Source: Xylaria sp. FL1777 (lineage: Eukaryota; Ascomycota; Sordariomycetes; Xylariales; Xylariaceae). From it: DNA of 64,000 bases. The notes beneath the pieces are model-generated. The model had not been told where the DNA came from. It searched no databases and was given only the letters and a program-made list of their open reading frames with translations. The stretch is from assembly GCA_022578965.1 (NCBI GenBank), contig MU400519.1:372001-436000 (forward strand), written 5' to 3'. A program made the translations under genes and the position numbers. Shown here piece after piece: positions 26,401-38,189 of this stretch (its first letter is position 1; the number at the start of each line of letters is the position of its first letter).

Positions 26401-27225
26401 ATCCGGACTATGTGTCAGCCAACGCAACCCAATTGTGTAGCAGCATTGCGATTCATGTCAGGCAATTGAGGAACATCGTTCTACACTGTAGCCCTAGGTC
26501 AGAAGCTGGAGAGGGTACTGTCTCTCAAGAATCAGAAATCATCAGCGATTTCCTGTCCTTCTCAGCACTCAGGGAAGCGGGATTGATACCTGTCCTCGAG
26601 CAGCTTATGCAAGCGGGCCCAACCGAAGATGCTATCGCACACCTAACGCATGCTATAAATAAGCGCAATGGAGATGAAACCATCTATGGGCATGTGCGTC
26701 TTACAGTTGACCCAAAGCTCATTGATGATATTGTGGAGTTCATTGGCGATCATGCCGTCTCCCGATCACGGCAAGCCGGGCCATTGTTCGTTCATGGCTC
26801 TGCTGATATTGCCACTCTGTCGCTCTTGGTACACGAGCTGTCGCCTGAAGGTCGCTACTACTTACTAAGCAGCAGCATCGACCGATTGCGATATCCGATA
26901 CCTCTAACAGAATACTTCACTCATGTTATCCTAGATCTGTTCGGGCAGGACATCAACGATCCGGAAGAAGCAGATATCCGCCAGCAAATCGTCCGAATTC
27001 TACTCGAACGGTTAGCAGGGTACTGGCCACAACCGTGGGGCCTGATAACAGTCATTCTCGAACTTACGAAGGACCAGAAGTACATGTTTTTCGACCAGCC
27101 ATTTATCAAGGCGGACCGCGATGTGAGTTGACTTCTATACTTAACTCGTCTTTCATACTCAAGCAGCTAATGAACGTCAACAGATTGCAGAGCAATTCTT
27201 AGCTCTAGCAAGACAGGCACAATAA
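20435..27225 (+). CDS. NOT1: CCR4-NOT complex scaffold subunit NOT1
   Basis: NOT1 is the scaffold of the CCR4-NOT deadenylase, holding CAF1/CCR4 and the NOT2/NOT3/5 module in cytoplasm and nucleus. Exons: 20435-20719, 20810-21134, 21208-27122, 27184-27225; 2188 residues, full length for fungal NOT1. After a Ser/Pro-rich N-terminus come HEAT-like helices (residues about 60-900). The MIF4G domain that binds CAF1 starts with IQDKIQFGLNNLTTTSLQ (about 930-1135). The DUF3819/CAF40-binding helices are near 1205-1340 (ARLHDMVRNAVTKALHDIIQ). The C-terminal NOT1 superfamily domain is about 1800-2188. The last exon adds only IAEQFLALARQAQ after a phase-0 intron. Regions near 1150-1195 and 1375-1440 are Pro/Ser/Ala-rich linkers. 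The start is the first ATG of the continuous frame. Confidence 0.97.
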
Positions 27226-28196
27226 CTGTCTCGGAAGCCAATATGTGAATTAGCCAGCCTTAAGGCTCCACTCATACCAGTGCATGTCACTGATGTGCTA
27301 CGAAAAAAGTCACGAATAGAGATTTAAGCATGAAACCATTGGGGGTCACCGTCTGTAGTTAGCATGAGGACATGTTTATTTGGCGCCAGAGAATCGGCAC
27401 GGATTCAGTTTACGATGGGATGGCATTATACGGCGTCTGTCAGGGACAACTAAAACTTTGCATGTGTGTACCTTCGACACGGGATTGCATGATGAAAAGG
27501 CCTTCTGGGCGAGTGCCTAGTGTTGTGCATCTCGGTGTGTGTATTAATATATAGAACCCGGTGGATAAACGCCTACTTTTGCGTGTAGGGACATGTAGCA
27601 GACAGACCTTGTGCTACACTCATCAAAGCATGGAGAACAATGCACTCAATATCTTGTAGATTACTACTATGGGATCTGTGCTCGTTCAGCTTGTGTATTT
27701 TTCCAGCCAACTACAAAAGATTGAACCTAGAACTTGACCAACATTGAACTAGCCCCGCCCATAAGCGAAACAATGCCGCTACGATGCATTCGTGCCATCC
27801 CAGAGGATTAATTGAATGGGTGAAATGCGTGACTAGGTATCAGCAGATAAAAATCAGTGGTGCCATTAGGCGACAGTCTCAAAATCGAGAGGCGCGAGAC
27901 TGGTGGTAAGGTACAACGATGTAATATAACAATTTCTCGCGGGTTGAATAATAAAGTTAATTATTTGATCAACGCTAACTTTCATCCTAAAAGAAAAGAA
28001 TGTTCAAAGGCAAAGATGATAGTATCGGTGTGGTTTCTGATGCCGTAGTTGGTAATGCATTCATTTGATTTGAAAGCTCTTGGGTCGTATAGGTATACTT
28101 GAAATCGTATCCATATATCAGCGCAAATGCCAATGCAAGGTTCGCAGAGAATTTGAATAGGTTCTGCTGCTCAAAGATATCTTATGGCCACCACAT
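27226..28196. other. Intergenic region between convergent NOT1 and antiporter genes
   Basis: These are the 3' flanks of two convergent genes. No domain-bearing frame was recognised. Confidence 0.6.
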
Positions 28197-30353
28197 TCAT
28201 ACAAAGCCCCAAGCCCCAAGGACACTGTGAGCACCATCCCTCGACGACTCGGTAGCCTTCTCAAGTCTCCTAATGCGCCTCACAAGTATGCCAGTGCAAA
28301 GAGGGCCGAGAATGGTGCAGAGGAAAATAGCCCAGGTTACGATGAGGAAGAGCTCGGAAGCTTCGGAGGCGTCCTCATCTGCGTGGCGAAATACACCCTG
28401 GCTTTCTGCCATTGACGAGATGAGGAACCCGATTTCACCGCGAGCAACCACTACGACACTCGAGATCAGTAATATTCGTTCTGAGTGCTATCTTTGAGAG
28501 TTTCAAAGTCGTGGAGAGCTTATAGGGGGTGATTCCAGCCGGAAGAGGAGCCTCTAGCTCGTCTAAAATAAGGGGGGAAACAAGTCCAAGGATTACTCAC
28601 TAGCACAACCCATCACTGCTGATGGGTATAGAGAAAGCGGCTTAGGAGGCGTAGGCATTTCGGAATTCGGAGAAGACGATGAGGCAAGGTTAGCTGGTCG
28701 TGGGTTATGAAAAAATCGTGGTGTAGACGAACTCTCGTTAGACTGGGTCTCGTGAGATACCCTAGACTTTGTCCCGGGCATGAAACCCAAATTTCGGATC
28801 TTAGACAGGGTCTGGTTGTACTTTAATGCTATGAACAGAACCACGCTTTGCAATGCATCTGGTATTAACATCGGTAAGCGTACGAGCCAGAGACCACAGA
28901 CAAGCTTGCCGATAATCATGAGGAGGCTATAAATTATGCCCCGCCACACAATCTTGCCTACGAATAACTGTGATATCGGAATAGAAAATCCAATCGACGC
29001 CTTCAACAGTTAGTATAACGGTTTGGTATGGCTCTAGTATATTGTTTGGGTAAAAGCACTTACGAAGAAGAATGGTTTTAGTACACGATTAACCACCTGT
29101 GCGAAATATGTATCAAAGACCCCCGAGGCCGAATCTTGTAGAGTAAGAGTCTCTTGGTCTCTTTTATCTGAAGAGGAACCACCGCCCGTCGATTCAGGCT
29201 CCCGCCCGTCGACTTCTTGCGTCTCTTGCCCCATGAATGGTGGCGTATCAACACATGGTGACTGAGGGGACTCTTCTGAATCATTCCATTCCCCGTGCCA
29301 CCAACTTACTACCACGCCTGCAAGATAAGCAGCAAGCAAAACTGAAGTTCCCGCATAATCAGCTGCAACAATTAATAATATCAAAAAAGCTGTCTGGATA
29401 AGAAATGCAGCCTCTCGAGAACTGACCCAGGCCCTTACTCTCGCCTTGTTACTAGCATTTCGTTCCCCATTCTGTTTCTCCTTTTTATCACTTCCTTTTA
29501 TGATGCGGCCTAAGGTCCCTTGCGCGGGCTTCAGCACATAGCGGCACACAAGAGGCACGGCCACGGCAAATGCAGCAGAGACTAGCACCGGTCTCAGGAT
29601 TGTTGCTGGTTCGACTTTAACGTCCAAAGTCAGCCATTGCCCCTCTGCAAATTTAATGGATACCTTAGGAGTATCCTAAGGTATTTACACTGAGTTCCCA
29701 GTGTAAGAGATTCAGCTCCCCTGTCAGTAGTCAAGCCACGACTGCAAACAACACTTACTGCCTTTGTTTCCCGTCTGACCAAGGCTAGCAATAATACGGA
29801 CCATCACCAGTCCAACCACGTCATCAATAAGTGCCGCCGACGCCAAAACAGCGCCCAATCTCGTGCGACTAAGTCCACTCGCCTGAAGTACGGAGAACGT
29901 GGTGCCTAGACTCGTGGAACACAACGCCGCGCCGGCAGCAAAAGCGGGGAGGAGTGACGCGCTACTATCTGTCCCCAGGAATGGCCCAGCAGGGGCAAGG
30001 AGCGCAAACGATAGGCCAATGGGAACGATGACGCCCGTGACTGCGACAGCGACTGAGAGGACGAGGTTCTTCCTCAGCGCCACGACGTTCGTCTCCACGC
30101 CCCCGGCATACACCACGAGAATGAGCCCGAGGTAACCGAGGCTAGACACCACGCGCTGGGAATCGATGGGCAGCCATTGGGCTCCGGGTTGGCCCCATGC
30201 CGTGCCTATTAGGACTTGGCCGACGAGGCCGCAGGCTAGCGTACGGTCGAGCACGGAGTTGATGCTGTTGAGAGCGAGTAGGAATGTTGACGAGATGAGT
30301 AGCTGGACGAGGGAGGGTTCGTGATAAGGCAAATAAGGTAGTGAAGTGGTCAT
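28197..30353 (-). CDS. Monovalent cation/proton antiporter (CPA, Na+/H+ exchanger-like)
   Basis: This membrane antiporter has the Na_H_Exchanger fold and exchanges K+ or Na+ for H+. Exons on the minus strand: 30353-29759, 29644-29064, 29000-28601, 28450-28197; 609 residues. About 12 hydrophobic segments start at LLISSTFLLALNSINSVLD. The transport-core part includes GAALCSTSLGTTFSVLQASG, and ALIDDVVGLVMVRI carries the paired acidic residues typical of CPA antiporters. MVARGEIGFLISSMAES near the end is another family signature, re-formed across intron 3. A hydrophilic Ser/Pro-rich insert (SSTPRFFHNPRP to PKPLSLYPS) interrupts the C-terminal half. ATG 30353 is chosen because an 8-codon upstream extension would start with GTG. 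Intron 1 contains a perfect 10-bp hairpin. Confidence 0.93.
29661..29683. repeat. Perfect 10-bp inverted repeat inside antiporter intron 1
   Basis: TACCTTAGGA and TCCTAAGGTA are separated by the three bases GTA. The hairpin lies 16 bases from the acceptor side of the intron. Confidence 0.9.
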
Positions 30354-31755
30354 TTTTGTGCTCGTGTCCTGTAACACCTTTTCTCTGCTGATCTATGGGA
30401 TTAAGGCAAGTTCTGCATATATAAAACCCGCTTGATTATACTAGAAAGTTGAAGATAAGTTTGTGGCTTGGCGATGATGTAAGGCGTATCTTAACTACCG
30501 GCACTTGACTAGGGGTATCTCCTTCAAGTTATTTCCTTTGTGTCTGTGCCTTCTCCTCCTATTTGTCTTGCACAAATACCATTGCATGCTCAGGTCAGAA
30601 TCTTCCAAGTATCTTGGCCTTCTCCCTTTCTACTAGATATTAATCATGTTATTGCTCCTACGCAGTACTGCATGGGTTTGCATGTGCTTATCACTACAAT
30701 TACTTACTTATCGCTGTAATGGATATCTACGATATCAATCAAATCTAAGTTACATAAGTTACATTATAACCGGTAAATCCGATGGGCAAGATTATCTCCA
30801 GGAGACGCTAAAGACAGAGGAATCCAAGCCAGGCTATTAACCCCGGTCTGAACCCGGTCTGAACCCGGTCTGAACCCGGTCTTCCCCCTCACCAACTTCC
30901 CCACGATTTCCAGCATCAGAATCCATCCGAGGATTCACCTGGCAACCTCATCTGTATGTAGCTACACAGCAGACTTCCATCATGTCTCCTTATCATCAGG
31001 CGGACTGAAGACCAAACGACAAGTGTTGGTTGATAAATAGACATTCCGCATTCACCAGGAATGTTGAACGCGTCCCTATCCATCGTCGAGGTACGTGCGC
31101 TGTTCAGTTTGGGTAATGTTATACAACAACAGGCATCTCTCCCAGCCCACAAGGCCAAGTACCGGTAGTATATGTACAGTAGGTTATAGAAGCCGTATTA
31201 ATGGCGGGGTGAGTAGGCTACCAAAATTAATAAATATGAGATAAGCACGATCCTACCGACACTGGACCAGTATGCATACAAGATGTCAGCTATTGCTGAC
31301 CTTTGCAGGTGCAGATCCCAAGCCAGATTCGCCTGTTCCAACAGGGTTCCAATAGGGAGGAGTCTGCAATAAGACCTTTGGTAATGTCTTAGTTTCTTCT
31401 AGTCTAGCAGTTGGTATTCCTCCACGTACGGACTCAAACCTTGTCTGTGATTGGCCTCTAAGTTCTCTCTCCTACAGAAGAGGGGGTTTGGTATACTCGG
31501 CAATGGAACTACTATATATAATTCGCACACTGTTGACACCCAACTTCAATAGTTTAGGAGGAGAGAACTACATGTAGGGCGTGTGTCTGAGTGGTCCCGT
31601 ACGGTAATCGCTGGTTATCGCGGTAGTCTCCAAAATAAACAACGACGATATATTCGCCTGTTTCACTGCATGCTCTGGGATCGCACACAGCACCTCCACG
31701 TCTGTCTCCCCAACACCAAACTCCGGTAGTCCTCGTTCGTAATTCTACTACTAGT
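30354..31755. other. Divergent promoter region with a short tandem repeat
   Basis: This separates the antiporter (-) and the MFS transporter (+). It contains the 11-base tandem repeat listed separately. No coding frame with domain resemblance was found. Confidence 0.6.
30842..30883. repeat. 11-base tandem repeat
   Basis: CCCGGTCTGAA occurs three times in perfect tandem, followed by a partial fourth copy (CCCGGTCTT). The array sits in the intergenic region between two divergent transporter genes. Confidence 0.95.
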
Positions 31756-33866
31756 ATGACGACCAAAGATATAGAGAAGATATTAGCTACTGGGCAAGCT
31801 CCCATCAAAGATAGCGACTCCCAGGAAGTTGAGATTCATGAGTTCAAGGAATCAGTGGGATATGAAGTCGATGTGGATAGTGCAGGAGACAACACTATCA
31901 AGCTCACCAAAGATGGCCGGACACGATTGATTCCCCAGCCAAGTGATGATCCCTCGGATCCATTGAATTGGCCCCAGCGCAAGAAGAATCTCATCCTATT
32001 CATTGTTGCTTTCGCCGCCCTCTTGCCCGATTACGGTTCTGCGACGGGAGCCGTTACTTTGATCCCACAAGCCGAGTATGTCTTGATGGCTATTATCATC
32101 ATACGATAATTGTCCCTGATACACTGACTCGTGAAACAGAGAGTGGAACATGTCCCAGGACGAGGTGAATCACTCCCAGGCCGGGAATGTCTTCATGCTG
32201 GGGGCCGGCGGCATCTTTGGTAATTTGAACATCGCTCACAAGACAGTTGACCTCGATAGTACTTACTACTGACACACCTATCCTCTCTTAGTTGTGGCTT
32301 TCAGCGCCTACTTCGGACGTCTACCCGTGATGTTTTACTTTCTTACTGTCGCACTCGCCACGGCAGCTTGGTGCGCCGGCGCCACCAATTTCGAGTCCTT
32401 CGAGACCGCTCGTATCCTAAACGGCTTCTTCTCAACCGTCTCACAAGTTAACGGCTTGATATTTATACAAGACTTGTTCTTTTTTCACGAACGTGCGCGG
32501 AAGATTAATCTTTGGGCGTAAGGGTTTACCCCGTCACCTCATCGCTCCGCGGTCCTCGATCACATACTCACAGACTTACTTATCAGGGCCTTCTTCGTTC
32601 TTAGCCCTTATCTTGGGCCACTGCTTGCCGCCTGTGAGTACTTATCAATCGTCATTTTAATACTTATGCTCTCGAGGTAGGCAGTAGAGTAGGTAGTAGA
32701 CACCTCCTGCTAGGCAGTTCTTTGCCTAGGGGGGAGACAGATTCGGGAAATCACTACAAATTCCTCCTGCAGACGAGATTGTTTCACTGCTAACTTACAG
32801 CAAAAAATTAAGTTCAGATTACGACAAAACCATGGCCGACGCCTTTCTGGGTGTATACTGCCGAGACAGCCCTTGCACTTACGCTAACTATAGTCTTTGT
32901 CGAAGAAACCTACTATGATCGTAGGATTGTCCAGTCTGAACAGCCCGATCGCGGTAACCGCATCACGAGTCTGCTAGGTATTGCGCAGTGGAAGTCAAGG
33001 GGCCGACGGAACACGTTCTTCCAAGCGTGTATGAGACCTGTTCGTGCCATCTCCAAGCCCACTGTGCTGATATCATGTCTCTACTATTTTCTGGTAAGCT
33101 TAAGCATCCATCGTTCCCGCTATACTCCGGTCCAGTTTGAATAGTCCACCCTGACGAAAACTCAATCATCCCTTGTTCTAGACATTCGCATGGGTTGTGG
33201 GCATCAACACGACTCTATCCATCTTTCTCCAGCCCGTATACGGGTTCGGCCCGAAGCAGATCGGCTTCTTCTACTTCACGCCGATTGTTGCCGTTATCAT
33301 CGGCGAGATCGTCGGGCACTGGTTACACGATATCTTTGCGAAGCATTACAGTAAGTGAGCGTTTCTATCTACTCTGTTGGAGATTATATCTGCCAGGTCA
33401 ATTGATCACTAATTCCTGCAAACCAATAGTCCGAACCCACAAAGGCCACTTCGAGCCCGAGGCTCGTCTCCGCGCCACCGCCATTGCCCTCCCTTTCATG
33501 CTCCTGGGTCTCGTCCTGCTGGGGCAAAGCCTAGAGAACGAGTGGCACTTTATGGTCACGTCAGTGACCTGGGGCCTCTACGTCTTCAGCACCATGATCA
33601 CCACCGTCGCCATATCGTCGTACAATCTCGACTGCTACCCAGAGGCGTCCGGCGAAGTCTCGGCGTGGGTCAACAACTCTCGCTCTCTCGGCGGGTTCAT
33701 TGTCAGCTACTTCCAGGTCACGTGGGCTAATTCCCAAGGAACGAAAGCGAGTTTCGGAATCCAGGCTGCTGTGTGTGCGCTTGCGTTCCTGCTTGTTCTG
33801 TTACTGATGTGGAAGGGCAAGGCAATGAGGATTTGGTCAGGACCGCTGCATTTTGCGACTGCTTGA
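31756..33866 (+). CDS. MFS transporter, DHA1-like, 12-span
   Basis: This major facilitator superfamily permease is of the drug/H+ antiporter-like fungal type; the substrate is unknown. Exons: 31756-32075, 32140-32219, 32292-32517, 32587-32633, 32813-33093, 33182-33350, 33430-33866; 519 residues. A cytosolic N-terminus of about 75 residues ends in the typical DPSDPLNWPQRKK. Hydrophobic helices follow from NLILFIVAFAALL. AYFGRLPVMFY is the loop 2-3 region, where the usual GRR-type signature is only partly kept. FVEETYYDRR marks the central loop. The last exon holds helices 9-12 and the conserved SYNLDCYPEASGEVSAWVN. Exon 5 begins at 32813 after an AAG acceptor, because only that choice restores frame. 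The gene is divergent from the antiporter. Confidence 0.9.
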
Positions 33867-34565
33867 GTAATTAGCCTGCTCTGCTTGTTAGTCGATAGTT
33901 AGACAGATATCCTACAAGGTTCGAGGTAGGTAGGTAGGGGACCTGGGCGTGCATTCTGGAGTGGAGGTGGTTCATAGGTTGCAGCTGGCTGAAGAGGGAT
34001 CTTGCGCAAGATAGTCCCTCCATAGCAATCCCAGCTTTATGTCAGAATGGAGAATAATAGTCGCATATAATGTACTAGTAGCCGCCTCCTGAGCGACTAT
34101 AATAGATGGACTATGTTTGCGTGTTACTAAACTCATAGTGTTACCCATTGCTTGTGATATAGCCCACTGCTCTAGATAGGTACCTATTGCTATATCACAA
34201 TAGCAAAAAACATGCGATACCCACCAGCATCAATTTTAGTTATTTATGGCCTCTTTCCTCGTCTTCATTGATACAAGGTATTAGAGTAGCCCATTGAGTC
34301 AGGCTCCTCACACAAGATGATTGTCATTATATCTCCCCTTCTATAAATGGCACGGTTCTCTCTGCACATCTCAGTCCTATACAACACGGTTTCCTCACCA
34401 CTTCTTAAGATATCCTGCTCTGTTTCTTTCGTCCCAGTTCCCTAACTAGTGAGACCTAAATAGGTGTCCATGTCCATGTCTACCGAAGCAGGATTTTATA
34501 TCTTATCATTGTACATTTTTCCTCTCGTATTTCGCTCAGTCGTCTTCTTGCACCAAATCGTCACG
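33867..34565. other. Intergenic spacer with hairpin
   Basis: This is the 3' flank of the MFS gene. It contains a GGTAGGTAGG run near 33925 and the 12-bp inverted repeat at 34152-34200. No gene was recognised. Confidence 0.55.
34152..34200. repeat. Perfect 12-bp inverted repeat with TAGGTACCTA in the loop
   Basis: TTGTGATATAGC (34152-34163) pairs perfectly with GCTATATCACAA (34189-34200). The 25-base loop contains the self-complementary TAGGTACCTA at 34177-34186, so two nested palindromes are present. Confidence 0.92.
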
Positions 34566-35450
34566 ATGTATACCTATAGAGGGGTTCAATATTCCATTCC
34601 TCAATCACACGGGGGTCGTGAGGCAAGACCTGAAAATATGGAATACGTCGAAGCCGGACGCGGCCGTTCATCTCAAGTGATTCAACGACGTCCTCCGAGA
34701 ATACATAATCATTTGTGGGAAGACCCCGACCCTGCTGTCCCCAGTCTACAGAACTACTCACAGCAAGACGAAGAAGAGGCTGTATTGAGGCGATGTCCTA
34801 GTGCCAACCCCCCTATACTAACACAGCCGGCATATTTACGGGTTGAGCCACCAGCTTGGGAGAGCCAGATCATACATATCGGCAATGGAACGATCGCAAT
34901 GGGCCAGAGCACTGAGGAATTTGAGAATACATCTCGCGTGTCGCTTTGCTATCAGTGTTGCAAGCGGCAAGTTGAACCTCTTCATTTTCTCGTTTCGGCT
35001 GGATAGAATGCATGTTCTGCAATCCAGCCAGCTCCTCCTATGCCTTAAAAGCTACCAAAGAATTTACGCCCAGCTAGGTGGGAATAACCTCGCTAATTAT
35101 GTATCTTCCAGTATTCCACTACAGTCTCTCCTCGAGACACGCGAAGACTCCTGCGGTGAGGGCTCTTGCCGTCGCACCCAAGAAGCTGGACATGTGTTTA
35201 TCTCGGTATGCTATCCCCACCGGCCTACTTATGAATGTACCTTTGAACGTATACACACGTTTCTCTACTCCGAAAGGGAATTTATTAACAAAAAAATCAG
35301 ATGCCGGAAGACGCAGTTGAAGCTTGCAAGGATTTCCGGATTTTCCTGGACTGGTGGATAGAAAAAGTCGACCTCCGCGCCGACGAGATCATCGAGAGAC
35401 GCGCTAGAGACCGCGTCCTTGAGATGCGCGACGACATCCCGTCATGGTAG
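34566..35450 (+). pseudogene. Damaged small gene with two CxxC pairs, unrecognised family
   Basis: An open frame starts at ATG 34566 and reads to SLCYQCCKRQVEPLHFLVS, then meets a stop at 35004. Shifting by one base near 34996 gives WIECMFCNPASSSYALKA, a second CxxC that would complete a zinc-ribbon-like set with CYQC. The shifted frame stops at 35075. Farther on, 35301-35450 reads PEDAVEACKDFRIFLDWW to a stop at DDIPSW. It could be joined to an upstream exon by an intron at 35249-35300, which has an ATTAAC branch site and a TCAG acceptor. No intron with acceptable sites explains the first shift. Either a base was lost in the genome or the assembly, or my exon model is wrong. The family is unknown. 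Confidence 0.4.
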
Positions 35451-38189
35451 CTTATACCTTCTAAGCATAGCCTTAGAAGGAAAGCTGAGACGGAATAGCT
35501 TCTTACTGCTATGGCTGCAATGATGCTAGGGTCCATCACCCACCGAAGTCTCCCTTAACGGATGAAGGCCACCTGGGTAATGCTACCGTGGGTGGATGGA
35601 TACTACGTTGTATTGGCCGGGTCATACATAGTATTTATTACCTAGCCAGCTACGAGATGTTCTCGCTGGGGCAATGTCGTCCGGGATTCTCGGTCGTACT
35701 CTTCCTCTGGGCTGTGTATTTGAGGATTCGGCCAAAATTCACAATGCTATCTAGGTAGTCATATGTATTATTATTTTTTACAAGAGACTAATGTTGAACT
35801 TAAGCGTAAACAGAGACATTCGTGATAAAATCGAGATGAAATAGTATGTGAGGTGCTGAGTCCTGTCTTTGACAATACTGCTATCCACCTCATGACCATT
35901 TGTAGTGCGACCATCCTTGTTTTTTATGTCTAATTCTTACTGTATGTGATGTTCTATTGGGTTGAGCTTGTTATGTAAGGGTTTCCTTGTTTACTTCCTG
36001 AATACTCTCGATGTAGTCTTTCTGTTGCCGGTGCGTAGATTCGGATGCTCTCTTCGTTTTCAAGCATTCCTGGTATGTTTCCATTATAATGTCATGATCC
36101 TCTTTCAACTTGGGATTTGTCTTCTTACAAGGCTGTATCCTAGAGTTCGGCATTTTCCCCCAGTTCTGAAGGTCTACTACCAGTATGCATTGAACCTACA
36201 TGACATGTACATGTATATCGTACATGGTATGACATGGTGGGTGTGTGAGTGGGTTATGACCCGAGTGCTTCCGTTCTAGATAGTAACTAAGTACCTACTG
36301 TATGCGTACGTGTAGCTACTAATAAGCGTGTGGCGTTGTAGCGCTTCCTTCTCTCATTAGATGGGCGTTAGGGCGTTTATGGCCATGTGTAAGTGGATCT
36401 CGGGACTTGAGCAGTGGCGGCGGGTTTGACTTAGCGTAAGTAGGTACAAATCGATGAGCACTTTAATTGATCTTGATACCGGCCATAATAAAAGTGAAGT
36501 CCTACTAAGCCCAACCTACATGTGTAACATACTTGGTACCAGCATACTCAAGTTAATGAAGTCCACGTGAGGCTGATGCTATTCCTATCAATAATAAACT
36601 TAGATGGGTCAACTGCCTACCTAGGTACCTAGTCAATAATACCAATAGCCATGTCCTGGTATTACTAACAAGTACCTATGGCGTAAATGTGGCTCGCCCG
36701 GCTAGTTATCATGATAGTGTCATAGTGATAGTGCGATAGTGCACCAATCGATACAAAAAATCTGTGCACTGTGAGGAGACTTCTAGTGTACCTACCTACC
36801 TAAGTAACAACAGTAAAACATGTTAGTTGATTCGTCCGGTTTCGCTGGAAGAGAAGTTACTTCATTCCTGATAGGGAAGTTCGGTGGTGTACGTAGTGTA
36901 TCCATCCTGTATCTACATAAAGTAGATCAGACCACCGTAGCGTAACTTTTCGTTGCGACGAATGGGTTTCTGGCTAAAGTTGGCCGGCCAAACAAATTGT
37001 TTACTATTAGTTAAATGAGAGATACTCCTGGGTAGCGGTGTTCGTCGTGAGTCTTCGAGTCAGGCATCCCACCCTAACCTTAAGGTTCTTGACTATGTAG
37101 GTACCTAACCTACCTTAGGTACTTTATCCCTATCCGAATGCCGAAAACTTTGGTGATCACGGTGAGTTGCGTAAGGATCAGCAACAGAGTGGCTCCTGTT
37201 GCGTCAAGACCTCGGCGAGGAAAAGTGCGGCATTCAATCCAGTACCTAATGACTATCGTCGTCACTTTTAGTACAGCATTGCAACCAAACTCGAGCCCAG
37301 ACAGGCCCCGACCCGCCAGAGGTCACCACTTGATCAAAGATCTCTCGAAAAGTGGAGGCGCCCCGTACGCAGTATAGGATTTCCCGGTCGGCGGGTACAA
37401 TTATCATGGCCACGGTGATGATGCTTGATTGATTGATTGACTACTGTATGATTAATGAAAGTGATAGATGACATGCGAGTGTACGATTATCGATACAATC
37501 TACCTACATGTACACTGTACGCAGCAAGTCTGCTGTACATGTACACTAAGGTAGTGAATGTGCATTTGGGGAAGTTTCTCGCGTGAGACGCCTGGCCTAG
37601 TACACTGTCATGGCTACTTAAAGGAATGGGTTTGCCCAGACTTAACCCACCTACACTACGCCAGAAAAAGCCTTAGCCTGCAGAATAGTGTAGGTACTTA
37701 GGTAGGCTAGGCGCCCCGCCATGGCGGTTCGCGGCAATCTTCCCAGAGTTTCCGACTGCAGATACGCGACCTAGGCTGGCCGTGGTTAATCGCTACATTG
37801 GCCGTGCACCTACGCTAAATTTTGCTACTTTACCTAATGTATTTATAGGGCCCCTTCTTTCTATAGAGGGTTTCCGATGAGACCCTGTAATGTCTGCTTT
37901 TGTCAGGAGTCAGGACAGAGTGCTTAGTTAGTCCGGCTATCTCCTAGCGGTAGTTTTTAGGATTTAATCCCTAAGCTCAAATGCGTTGCCTCGCCTTGTT
38001 CCTGGGAAGGGAGAGAATATTGAAGGAAAATGGCTGCTAGGAAGTACATTAGCTAGCGCTGTACACCCATAAGCTGCCACTATGCATGCTCTGGAGCTGT
38101 ATGAGCAAGATGATAAGCTGACTGAGGTACATGTCGCATCCGTTCTCTTATGGCCTTCGGGATTATAAAGATACTACAGTTTTATCTTT
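35451..38189. other. Gene-poor region with TAGGTACCTA motifs
   Basis: About 2.7 kb with no recognised gene. Exact TAGGTACCTA copies lie at 36622-36631 (within CTAGGTACCTAG) and 37098-37107. Further TACCTACCTACC-like runs lie near 36788 and 37690. ACATGTACACT occurs as a direct repeat near 37506 and 37537. Confidence 0.5.

Noticed and set aside
30354..30377. Upstream extension of the antiporter
   Set aside because: The extension would need a GTG start. ATG 30353 is followed by the family-like start of the protein.
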